A stretch of 11,469 nt of DNA from an uncultured Gallionellaceae bacterium (GCA_937873435.1 CALMWM010000231.1:1-11469), one strand, 5' to 3'. Positions 1-7,926 are shown, numbered from the stretch's first letter. A program made the numbers and translations. Notes: a model not told the origin generated them from the letters alone.

Positions 1-2484
<2,484 letters not shown>

Positions 2485-2514
2485 GAGGACAGCCGGATAA
2501 AGCGGGAACCGTTA

Positions 2515-2544
2515 ACTATACGGGAAGCGGCGCAGGCTGAGCAA
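2515..2544 (-). promoter_or_regulatory. Putative sigma70 promoter of uvrA
   Basis: Read on the minus strand, TTGCTC (2544-2539) is followed after 18 bp by TATAGT (2520-2515). The -10 matches the consensus at 5 of 6 bases and the -35 at 3 of 6. Transcription would start near 2508 and give a leader of about 24 nt before the uvrA ATG at 2484. No CTGT-N8-ACAG LexA box was seen around it. Prediction by eye only. Confidence 0.4.
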
Positions 2545-2589
2545 CAATATCTCTGGACGATTTCAGGGCAGCCCCAAGCAGTTCGAAAG

Positions 2590-2703
2590 CCCCTCGCCCG
2601 CGGGCGGGAGAGGGGTTGGGGAGAGGGAGGTCGCTCAGGGACAACGCTTGCCGATATGCAAACGCCCTCTCCCCCCACCCCTCTCCCACAAGTGGGAGAG
2701 GGG
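2590..2703. repeat. Inverted pair of REP-like GC-rich hairpin elements
   Basis: Two copies of a roughly 38-base element face each other. The right copy (2665-2703) reads CCCTCTCCCC, then a perfect 12-bp stem (2678-2689 with 2692-2703, around AA). The left copy (2590-2627) is the same design on the other strand, with an 11-bp stem (2590-2600 with 2605-2615) holding one mismatch. Their inner ends, GGGGAGAGGG (2618-2627) and CCCTCTCCCC (2665-2674), are perfectly complementary, so the whole can fold into a branched cruciform around a 37-nt centre. Elements of this CCCTCTCCCC/GGGAGAGGGG type are dispersed in many proteobacterial genomes; the paired inverted layout recalls REPINs moved by RAYT transposases. 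There is no T-tract, so a terminator role is not indicated. Confidence 0.75.
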
Positions 2704-2730
2704 AGTGAAATCGACAGCTTGCAGAACAGT

Positions 2731-2759
2731 TTGACAACGTCCATACAATTCACCATACT
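2731..2759 (+). promoter_or_regulatory. Putative sigma70 promoter of the toxin-antitoxin operon
   Basis: A perfect -35 TTGACA (2731-2736) is separated by 17 bp from CATACT (2754-2759), a 4-of-6 match to the -10. A purine-rich AAAGAG (2774-2779) lies 9 nt before the antitoxin ATG at 2789 and can serve as a weak ribosome binding site. The region is AT-rich compared with its surroundings. Confidence 0.55.
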
Positions 2760-2781
2760 CAATAATATACATTAAAGAGTA
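2756..2781. promoter_or_regulatory. Palindromic operator candidate for antitoxin autoregulation
   Basis: A 26-bp dyad centred between 2768 and 2769 has outer arms TACTC (2756-2760) and GAGTA (2777-2781) and inner arms TAAT (2763-2766) and ATTA (2771-2774); 10 of 13 positions pair. It overlaps the predicted -10 and the ribosome binding site. Phd/YefM antitoxins, alone or with toxin, bind such palindromes in their own promoters, so autorepression is the natural reading. Binding itself is inferred. Confidence 0.5.
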
Positions 2782-2788
2782 CATAATT

Positions 2789-3046
2789 ATGGAAACCATC
2801 CATGCCCCGATCACCGTCGGCGTCACCGAATTGCGCGAAGCGCCGGCACGCATCCTCAAGCGCGCAGAAGAGGAAGACCAGGCAGTCGCGATCCTCAGCC
2901 ACAACAAACCAGCGGGTTACATCGTTTCGCCGCGCATGATGGAAGCGATGCTCGACGCGATTGCCGACCGCATTGCCGAATCGCGCGCCGAATCGCGCCT
3001 CGCTACGCTAGCCCAGGCACGCCGAGTCAGTCTCGATGAACTATGA
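2789..3046 (+). CDS. Type II antitoxin, Phd/YefM family
   Basis: This 85-residue protein is the likely antitoxin of the RelE-type toxin that follows. Its N-terminal half (about residues 8-55) has the Phd/YefM layout: a GVTELREAPARILKRAEE helix-rich start resembling the DNA-binding fold, then a beta segment with HNKPAGYIVSPRMMEAMLD, the usual 'N-x-P-x-x-Y-(I/L)-(V/L)-(S/P)' region. The charged, alanine-rich C-terminal tail (AESRAESRLATLAQARRVSLDEL) is the expected toxin-wrapping segment. Antitoxins of this family neutralise the partner by direct binding and repress their own operon, consistent with the palindrome at 2756-2781. The last codons overlap the toxin start by 11 nt, so translation of the two is probably coupled. 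The family assignment is confident; the exact subfamily is not resolved. Confidence 0.88.
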   Translation: METIHAPITVGVTELREAPARILKRAEEEDQAVAILSHNKPAGYIVSPRMMEAMLDAIADRIAESRAESRLATLAQARRVSLDEL

Positions 3047-3320
3047 ATTGGCGATACATCCCGCTGCCGAAAAGGAATGGGACAAGCTGGACGGCAGCAT
3101 CAAGCAACGCTTCAAGGCAAAGCTGGCTGAAGAACGCCTGATCGAGCCGCGCGTTCCCAAGGATGCGCTACGCGATTTGCCGGATTGCTACAAAATAAAA
3201 ATCACCACGCCGCAATACCGTCTGATATACCACGTCGACGACGCACTGCGGCTGGTTACGCTCCTCGCGGTGACAACCCGCGATGACGTTTACGCGGAAC
3301 TCAAGGCCAGACTGGCGTAG
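3036..3320 (+). CDS. RelE-family mRNA interferase toxin
   Basis: A 94-residue protein closely resembling E. coli RelE, which enters the ribosomal A site and cleaves mRNA. Shared landmarks are KEWDKLDGSIKQRFKAKL (13-30), a PRVPKDALRDLPDCYKIKI stretch (38-56), YRLIYHV (61-67) and the C-terminal DDVYAEL. Residues matching the E. coli catalytic set by my recalled alignment are K53, K55, R62 and Y86. The segment before Y86 is VTTRDDVY rather than VGKRERSEVY, two residues shorter, with only one arginine (R82) left of the basic KRER patch. Activity is therefore likely but its efficiency is uncertain. The ATG lies inside the antitoxin's last codons (antitoxin stop 3044-3046), typical of antitoxin-first operons. 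No terminator is visible between it and the transporter. Confidence 0.92.
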   Translation: MNYELAIHPAAEKEWDKLDGSIKQRFKAKLAEERLIEPRVPKDALRDLPDCYKIKITTPQYRLIYHVDDALRLVTLLAVTTRDDVYAELKARLA

Positions 3321-3340
3321 CCGCGTAATGCCATTCCCAT

Positions 3341-3346
3341 TATAAT
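3341..3346 (+). promoter_or_regulatory. Consensus -10 element before the MFS-ssb operon
   Basis: TATAAT at 3341-3346 is a perfect -10 hexamer, 28 bases before the transporter ATG, giving an expected leader of about 22 nt. No good -35 is present at 16-18 bp upstream (TAGCCG at 17 bp), so the promoter may be weak or activator-dependent. It would let MFS-ssb be transcribed separately from the toxin-antitoxin operon. Confidence 0.45.
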
Positions 3347-3374
3347 TCGCCGACCGCCAACCACTCGCCCCACC

Positions 3375-4775
3375 ATGTCCAAGAACACCGCACCGACGCC
3401 CCCCGGCGAATCCATGACCCCCTTAGAACGCCGCGCCAGTGCTGGATTGGCCGGCATCTTCGGCCTGCGTATGCTGGGCATGTTCCTGATCCTGCCGGTG
3501 TTCGCGATTTACGCGCACGACCTGCCGGGCGGCGACAACCACACCCTGATCGGGCTGGCGCTGGGCGCCTACGGCCTGACTCAGGCCGTGCTGCAATTGC
3601 CCTTCGGAATGGCCTCCGACCGTTTCGGGCGCAAGCCGGTGATCTATTTCGGGCTGGTGCTGTTCGCGGTCGGCAGCCTGGTCGCGGCGATGGCCCACGA
3701 CATCTGGTGGGTGATTTTCGGGCGGGCGATCCAGGGCTCGGGGGCGATTTCCGCCGCGGTCACCGCGCTGCTCGCCGACCTGACCCGCGAGGAACACCGC
3801 ACCAAGGCGATGGCGATGATAGGCTCGACCATCGGCGGGATGTTCGCGCTGTCGATGGTGCTCGGCCCGGCGCTCTACGACAGTATCGGCGTGCCAGGCA
3901 TGTTTGCGTTGACCGGCGTGCTGGCGCTGGCGGCCATCGGAGTGGTGGCAAAAGTCATCCCCGACCCGCAGGGCAGCCATTTCCATTCCGACGCCGAAGT
4001 CGCCCCGGCGAAATTGTCTGACGTACTCCACAATCCTCAGCTGCTACGCCTCAATTTCGGCATTTTTGCGCTGCACGCGGCGCAGATGGCGATGTTCACG
4101 GTGATTCCGTTCGCCTTACGGGAAACCGGCAACCTGCCGGAAAGCCAGCACTGGAAAGTCTACCTGCCGGTGATGCTGGTGGCGTTCGCCTTCATGATTC
4201 CGGCGATCATCGTCGGCGAGAAAAAAGCCAAGATGAAGCCGATATTCGTCTTCGCGGTCTCGCTGCTGCTGGTCACCCAATTGCTGATGACCCAGTTGAT
4301 TACCAGTTTCTGGGGCATCGCCACGCTGCTGCTGACCTTCTTCATCGCCTTCAACATCCTCGAAGCCAGCCTGCCCTCACTGATCTCCAAGATCGCCCCG
4401 GCGCAAGCCAAGGGCACCGCGATGGGCGTGTATAATACCTCCCAGTCCCTGGGGCTTTTCGTCGGCGGCGTCGCGGGCGGCTGGCTGGCGCATCATGTCG
4501 GCAATTTCGCGGTATTCGCCTTCGGGGCCGTGCTGTCGGCGATCTGGCTGGTACTGGCGGCGACCATGCGCACCCCGCCCGCGGTGCGCACCAAGATGTA
4601 CCATCTCGGCGACATCAACGCCGTCCAGGCGGGGATGTTGTCGCAAAGCCTGAAAGAGGTCGCGGGCGTGAACGAAGCCGTGGTGATCGCCGAGGAAGGC
4701 ACCGCGATCCTCAAGGTGGACATGGCCGGCTGGGACGAGAAAACAGTTTTGAAACTTATCGAGGGAAAGGCTTAA
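3375..4775 (+). CDS. YajR-like MFS transporter with C-terminal cytoplasmic domain
   Basis: A 466-residue inner-membrane permease of the major facilitator superfamily, probably an effluxer; the substrate cannot be read from the sequence. It has about 12 hydrophobic segments starting near residue 24. Motif A after the second segment is complete (G78-MASDRFGRKP, with D82, R83, G85, R86, K87). After the last membrane segment, residues about 405-466 form a soluble tail (MYHLGDINAVQAG...AILKVDMAGWDEKTVLKLIEG) like the ferredoxin-fold YAM domain of E. coli YajR. That E. coli protein is about 454 residues, close to this length. Neither ATG 3375 nor the in-frame ATG 3414 (MTPLERR) has a clear Shine-Dalgarno; the earlier one is kept because it fits the -10 at 3341. 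ssb starts 2 nt after its stop, so the two are co-transcribed. Confidence 0.88.
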   Translation: MSKNTAPTPPGESMTPLERRASAGLAGIFGLRMLGMFLILPVFAIYAHDLPGGDNHTLIGLALGAYGLTQAVLQLPFGMASDRFGRKPVIYFGLVLFAVGSLVAAMAHDIWWVIFGRAIQGSGAISAAVTALLADLTREEHRTKAMAMIGSTIGGMFALSMVLGPALYDSIGVPGMFALTGVLALAAIGVVAKVIPDPQGSHFHSDAEVAPAKLSDVLHNPQLLRLNFGIFALHAAQMAMFTVIPFALRETGNLPESQHWKVYLPVMLVAFAFMIPAIIVGEKKAKMKPIFVFAVSLLLVTQLLMTQLITSFWGIATLLLTFFIAFNILEASLPSLISKIAPAQAKGTAMGVYNTSQSLGLFVGGVAGGWLAHHVGNFAVFAFGAVLSAIWLVLAATMRTPPAVRTKMYHLGDINAVQAGMLSQSLKEVAGVNEAVVIAEEGTAILKVDMAGWDEKTVLKLIEGKA

Positions 4776-4777
4776 AC

Positions 4778-5245
4778 ATGGCATCAGTCAACAAAGTAAT
4801 CCTGATCGGCAATCTGGGCAAAGACCCTGAAATGCGCTACATGCCTTCCGGCGATGCAATCGCCAATTTCAGCGTGGCCACCACCGACACCTGGAAAGAC
4901 AAGAACGGCGAGAAACAGGAAAAAACCGAATGGCACCGCGTGGCGATGTTCGGCCGCCAGGCGGAAATCGCCGGCGAGTACTTGAAAAAAGGCAGCTCGG
5001 TATATCTTGAAGGTCGCCTGCAAACGCGCAAGTGGCAGAACAAGGAAGGCGTCGACCAATACACCACCGAAGTCGTCGCCGACCGGATGCAGATGCTGGG
5101 CGGACGCAGCGGCGGCGGCAACACCTTCGAGGTGATGGATCGTGAACCTTCCGGTTCCGCACCTGCACCGAAAAACGCCGGCGCCAAACCGCCGGCCAAG
5201 AAGGGTGGAGATTTCGACGATTTCGAGGACGACATTCCGTTTTAA
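4778..5245 (+). CDS. ssb: Single-stranded DNA-binding protein SSB
   Basis: SSB coats single-stranded DNA as a homotetramer during replication, recombination and repair. The 155-residue product has a complete OB fold (about residues 1-112: ASVNKVILIGNLGKDPEMRY, then NFSVATTDTWKDKNGEKQEKTEWHR, GSSVYLEGRLQTRKW and TTEVVADRMQMLGGR). A flexible Gly/Pro/Ala/Lys linker (about 113-143) follows, and the protein ends in the acidic tip DDFEDDIPF, which docks partner proteins such as exonuclease I and RecQ. A purine-rich GAGGGAAAGG at 4761-4770, inside the end of the transporter gene, provides the ribosome binding site. The gene lies 2 nt after the transporter stop and is followed by a strong terminator at 5269-5302. 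Length and tail are normal for proteobacterial SSB. Confidence 0.97.
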   Translation: MASVNKVILIGNLGKDPEMRYMPSGDAIANFSVATTDTWKDKNGEKQEKTEWHRVAMFGRQAEIAGEYLKKGSSVYLEGRLQTRKWQNKEGVDQYTTEVVADRMQMLGGRSGGGNTFEVMDREPSGSAPAPKNAGAKPPAKKGGDFDDFEDDIPF

Positions 5246-5268
5246 CGGGTACGCTTCGAGCGTTTGCA

Positions 5269-5302
5269 ATTAAAAAGCCCCTGGAAACAGGGGCTTTTTA
5301 AT
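5269..5302. terminator. Bidirectional Rho-independent terminator (ssb / BON gene)
   Basis: A perfect 15-bp inverted repeat (5269-5283 with 5288-5302) closes a GAAA tetraloop. The stem core is GCCCCTG/CAGGGGC, flanked by A5 on the left and T5 on the right, so both strands yield a GC stem followed by a U-tract. It lies 23 nt after ssb and about 80 nt beyond the stop of the convergent BON-domain gene, so it can end both transcripts. Confidence 0.93.
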
Positions 5303-5382
5303 TTCCGCGCGTTAAACCCGGATCGTCCATTATCCATGCAGGAAATTCCAATCGACGATCCGGCTAAATTCCAGCGTGAATC

Positions 5383-5811
5383 TTATTTGCCCGACTTGAT
5401 CTCCAGCTGATTCTCAACCGCCGATACGCCAGCCACCGCACCCGCCAGGCCTTTTACCCTGTCGCTGCTCGCTTGCGAATCGACCGATCCGCTCAAGGTC
5501 ACCACGCCTTTTACGGTATCGACGCCGATTTGCAGCGTCTTGAGGCCGGGTTCGGCGAAAACGGCGGCTTTGACCTTGGCGGTAATTTCGGCATCGTCGA
5601 TGACCACGCCGGCTTTATCGCTCTGCTCGCCCAGCTTGTCGCCGACCTTATCGACCGTTTCGCCGATTTTATCGCCGGCTGCAACAGCGGTCTGGTCTAT
5701 CTTTTGGCCTGCGGTCTCCGCAGGCCCTGGACCCGGCTTGTCGCACGCAGCAAGACCCGCAGCCACCAGCATCGAAATACCGATCAGTTTGAAACTCTCT
5801 AATACTTTCAT
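5383..5811 (-). CDS. BON-domain lipoprotein
   Basis: A 142-residue predicted lipoprotein. The start at 5811 is chosen because it gives a signal peptide (MKVLESFKLIGISMLVAAG) ending in lipobox L20-A21-A22-C23, and because GGAAAGGGAATCAAA directly precedes the ATG. Residue +2 after the lipidated cysteine is Asp24, which in E. coli is the inner-membrane retention signal. Residues about 37-70 form a Lys/Asp/Gly-rich amphipathic stretch (DKIGETVDKVGDKLGEQ). Residues about 72-138 form a BON domain (ITAKVKAAVFAEPGL ... GVVTLSGSVDSQASSDRV ... VAGVSAVENQLEI), as in OsmY-type envelope proteins thought to contact phospholipid. The frame stays open upstream to 6204, but that extension lacks any recognisable sequence. 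It is divergent from the DUF4398 gene at 6213; a stress-response role is plausible, not shown. Confidence 0.88.
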   Translation of the reverse strand: MKVLESFKLIGISMLVAAGLAACDKPGPGPAETAGQKIDQTAVAAGDKIGETVDKVGDKLGEQSDKAGVVIDDAEITAKVKAAVFAEPGLKTLQIGVDTVKGVVTLSGSVDSQASSDRVKGLAGAVAGVSAVENQLEIKSGK

Positions 5812-5855
5812 TTTGATTCCCTTTCCAGGTTGATTCATAGCGCCGAAAAACAAGT

Positions 5856-5883
5856 CTGCATTCGATCGACGGATAAAATGCAG
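5856..5883. repeat. Inverted repeat upstream of the BON gene
   Basis: CTGCATT (5856-5862) and AATGCAG (5877-5883) are perfect complements separated by 14 nt, which begin with the small palindrome CGATCG. The position suggests an operator or a hairpin in the leader of the minus-strand BON gene. Function is inferred from placement only. Confidence 0.4.
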
Positions 5884-6156
5884 GAGCATCCCCCATGATG
5901 CAAAAGCACGGAGAGCCATCCGAAAGCCGATCTGCCGTATTTCACAGGCCGCACCGATTTTCTCGGAAGCTCTGGAGGCAAGCACAAGGTTAACCGCTCG
6001 ATCATCGGCAGTCGGTACGCTGGCGCACAGACGGCCTCGCCTTTGCGCCATATCCTTGGCGCTCCGAATAAGGAACGAAGCCACCCCAAGCCGGAAACGC
6101 GCAAAGCGAATACCTCTCTTCTTCGTTTCGACAGTTGCTGGAAAAACCGGAAATCC

Positions 6157-6184
6157 TTGCAATTGCATTAATGACTTATTGCAA
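6157..6184. repeat. Inverted repeat upstream of the DUF4398 gene
   Basis: TTGCAAT (6157-6163) and ATTGCAA (6178-6184) are perfect complements with a 14-nt spacer. The site lies where a promoter for the 6213 gene would be expected, so a regulator site is plausible; a TTGCAT (6163-6168) inside it might act as a poor -35. Confidence 0.4.
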
Positions 6185-6212
6185 CGATTAAGCTCGACGT
6201 TCAACTCACTGG

Positions 6213-6617
6213 ATGAAAAATACGATGAAAAACTTTAGCCACCTCAGATCGAATCGATTGATGCACAAGATCGCCATAACCGTGGGCGCCACCATCTTCA
6301 TGGTTGGCTGCGCCAGCGCTCCGGCGCCAACAGCACAGATGGCCGTTTCCAAGGTTGCGGTAGGCAATGCAAGCAACGCCGGGGGCAATGAATTTGCACC
6401 GCTCCAGCTCAAATCGGCAATGGAAAAAATGGATGGCGCCGAGCGGGCAATGGCCGATAAAGATTACGTACTCGCCCGCCAATTGGCAGAACAAGCACAG
6501 GTCGACGCCCAATTGGCCAGCGCGACGGCGCTTTCCGCCAAGGCGCAGAAAGCCGCAAGCGCGTTGCAGGAAGACAGCCACGCGCTACGCCAGGAAATCA
6601 ACCGTAAAACCCAATAA
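6213..6617 (+). CDS. DUF4398-domain lipoprotein
   Basis: A 134-residue predicted lipoprotein of the DUF4398 family, whose molecular role is unknown. The signal region runs to a lipobox-like M30-V31-G32-C33; Ala at +2 suggests outer-membrane sorting. The mature part (about residues 38-125: APTAQMAVSKVAVGNA ... FAPLQLKSAMEKMDGAERAM ... DYVLARQLAEQAQVDAQLA) is alpha-helical and alanine/glutamine-rich, as is usual for the family, and ends in a charged helix. In-frame ATGs at 6213, 6225 and 6261 are all possible. 6225 has GGA 11 nt upstream, 6213 has no clear ribosome site, and 6261 would still keep the hydrophobic stretch. The longest is reported. The next gene starts 18 nt downstream, carries the same domain and is surely in the same operon. 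Confidence 0.85.
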   Translation: MKNTMKNFSHLRSNRLMHKIAITVGATIFMVGCASAPAPTAQMAVSKVAVGNASNAGGNEFAPLQLKSAMEKMDGAERAMADKDYVLARQLAEQAQVDAQLASATALSAKAQKAASALQEDSHALRQEINRKTQ

Positions 6618-6635
6618 TCATCAACGGAGTTCATC

Positions 6636-7577
6636 ATGCAAAAAAATCGGTACTTTCCCATGACCCTGATCGCTGTCGCGATCGTTTCCGGCTGTAGTTC
6701 CGTGCCGCAAAACACCTCACTCGCCGATGCGCATGGCAGTTACAACAGCGCGCGAAGCAACCCCCAGGTCACGGATCTGGCCGCGGTCGAGCTGAAAGAT
6801 GCCGGCGACTCGCTGAACAAGGCGGATCAGGCATTGAGCAAGGGTGAAAGCGATGCCACGGTCAATCAACTGGCTTATATCGCCAAGCAGCAAGTGGGCA
6901 TCGCAGAGGAAACCGCCACGCGGAAAACCGCTGAATTGGCAGTCGCCAACGCCGCTGCCAAACGCAACCAAGTCCGCCTTGAGGCCAGGACGATCGAAGC
7001 CGATGCCGCCAAACAGCAGGTGGCAACCTTGCAGCAAACCACCGCTCAGCAAGCTGACGCATTGGCGGCTGCCAACGCCAACGCGGAACGCGAGCAAGCC
7101 CGCCTCAAGTCGATAACGGCTGAAGCCAACGCCCAAGCGGAACGCGACCAGGCACTCATTGCGCAACAGGAAACACTGCTCAAGGAGTTGAATGCCCAGA
7201 AAACCAAGCGCGGCCTGGTGATCACGCTGGGCGACGTATTGTTCCATACCAACAAGGCGCAACTGGAATCGAGCGGGATGCACAACGTGCAAAAACTGGC
7301 CGACTTTCTCAGGCAATACCCGCGTCAAAAGGTATTGATCGAGGGCTACACCGACAGCACCGGCAGCAACAGCCACAATCTGGCGCTTTCCGACCGGCGC
7401 GCGAATGCCGTGCGGACGGCCTTGATCGACAAGGGCACTAGCAGCGATCGTGTATTCATGCACGGTTACGGCGAGGAGTATCCTGTTGCCGGCAACGACA
7501 CTGCGGCCAATCGTCAATTGAACCGCCGCGTCGAAATCATCCTCTCCGACGACGACGGCAACATCGCGCCACGTTGA
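6636..7577 (+). CDS. OmpA-family lipoprotein with DUF4398 and coiled coil
   Basis: A 313-residue envelope protein predicted to tether the outer membrane to peptidoglycan. It starts with a lipoprotein signal ending V17-S18-G19-C20 (Ser at +2, outer-membrane type). A DUF4398-like helical region (about 25-95) follows, then a long Ala/Gln/Glu coiled coil (about 95-190) with two similar segments 42 residues apart (101-126 and 143-168). An OmpA C-terminal domain occupies about 196-305. In that domain GYTD (D240) and SDRR (R255) are spaced 15 residues apart, like the diaminopimelate-binding Asp and Arg of E. coli OmpA, and NRQLNRRVEI closes it. ACGGAG at 6624-6629 precedes the ATG by 6 nt. It lies 18 nt after the DUF4398 lipoprotein, so the pair probably acts together at the envelope. 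Confidence 0.9.
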   Translation: MQKNRYFPMTLIAVAIVSGCSSVPQNTSLADAHGSYNSARSNPQVTDLAAVELKDAGDSLNKADQALSKGESDATVNQLAYIAKQQVGIAEETATRKTAELAVANAAAKRNQVRLEARTIEADAAKQQVATLQQTTAQQADALAAANANAEREQARLKSITAEANAQAERDQALIAQQETLLKELNAQKTKRGLVITLGDVLFHTNKAQLESSGMHNVQKLADFLRQYPRQKVLIEGYTDSTGSNSHNLALSDRRANAVRTALIDKGTSSDRVFMHGYGEEYPVAGNDTAANRQLNRRVEIILSDDDGNIAPR

Positions 7578-7633
7578 GCGCCTGCGGCAAACATTGGCTG
7601 CCTGTCCCTACATTGGATAGGCAGCCTTGGCGC
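7578..7633 (+). terminator. Hairpin after the OmpA-family gene, possible terminator
   Basis: GGCTGCCTGTCC (7596-7607) pairs with GGATAGGCAGCC (7615-7626) through one G-U wobble around a 7-nt loop. A basal stem GCGCC/GGCGC (7578-7582 with 7629-7633) begins at the first base after the stop codon. There is no T-tract, so it may be a weak or Rho-assisted terminator, or an mRNA-stabilising structure before the next small gene. Confidence 0.45.
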
Positions 7634-7686
7634 ATGACCCGACAAACCCGAATATTCGGAACCGGTGTTTAAAAGGAGTCACACAA

Positions 7687-7833
7687 ATGCTCGAAACCAT
7701 TGCGTTCATATTAATTATCCTCTGGCTGCTTGGCTTGGTTTCCTCGTACACCATCGGCGGATTCATACACATTCTGCTGGTCGTCGCGATCGTGATGATA
7801 TTGCTGCGCGTCATTCAAGGCCGACGCCTGTAA
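7687..7833 (+). CDS. Small lmo0937-like membrane protein (DUF5670)
   Basis: A 48-residue hydrophobic protein resembling the lmo0937/DUF5670 family of small stress-associated membrane proteins of unknown function. Two membrane segments are visible (about 5-20 and 27-41), joined by the characteristic turn SSYTIGGFIH, and the protein ends in the basic tail RVIQGRRL. The ATG at 7687 is chosen over upstream in-frame ATGs because AAAAGGAG (7671-7678) sits just upstream at a good distance and because the family proteins begin in this way (MLxTIA). It is separated from the OmpA gene by a hairpin and followed by another hairpin at 7846-7873, so it may form its own short transcript. Such genes are often found near BON-domain and other envelope-stress genes, as here. 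Confidence 0.85.
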   Translation: MLETIAFILIILWLLGLVSSYTIGGFIHILLVVAIVMILLRVIQGRRL

Positions 7834-7845
7834 CGACTTGGGAAA

Positions 7846-7873
7846 TTCCTGCTTGCCGCGCGACAGGCAGGAA
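7846..7873. terminator. Hairpin after the small membrane protein gene
   Basis: TTCCTGCTTG (7846-7855) pairs with CAGGCAGGAA (7864-7873), 10 bp with one G-U wobble, around an 8-nt loop, 12 nt after the stop codon at 7833. No T-tract follows, so termination is uncertain; it could also be an operator upstream of the regulator gene. Confidence 0.4.
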
Positions 7874-7926
7874 GCAAAGCGCGTATGCTATATGTATGAC
7901 GGTCAAGCCTTTCAGGCCAACTTCGG

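Larger units (their letters stand above)
5812..6212. other. 401-bp divergent intergenic region with two inverted repeats
   Basis: No convincing gene is seen between the BON lipoprotein and the DUF4398 lipoprotein. Open frames here encode nothing I recognise. The region holds two inverted repeats of the same geometry, 7-bp arms 14 nt apart: CTGCATT/AATGCAG at 5856-5883 (45-72 nt upstream of the BON start) and TTGCAAT/ATTGCAA at 6157-6184 (29-56 nt upstream of the DUF4398 start). No strong sigma70 promoter was identified on either strand. A small RNA cannot be excluded. Confidence 0.5.

Noticed and set aside
2590..2703. CRISPR-like repeats
   Set aside because: Only two copies, in opposite orientation, each self-complementary; this is a REP-like doublet and not an array.
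3423..4031. A 202-codon minus-strand frame within the transporter gene
   Set aside because: Shadow of the MFS coding sequence, whose membrane segments and motif A are clear on the plus strand.
4431..4436. Perfect TATAAT inside the MFS gene, as an internal ssb promoter
   Set aside because: No -35 is visible at 16-18 bp and it is about 340 bp from ssb inside coding sequence; probably chance.
5812..6204. A 131-codon in-frame upstream extension of the BON gene
   Set aside because: It would bury the lipoprotein signal inside the protein, has no recognisable sequence, and the internal ATG at 5811 has its own good ribosome binding site.
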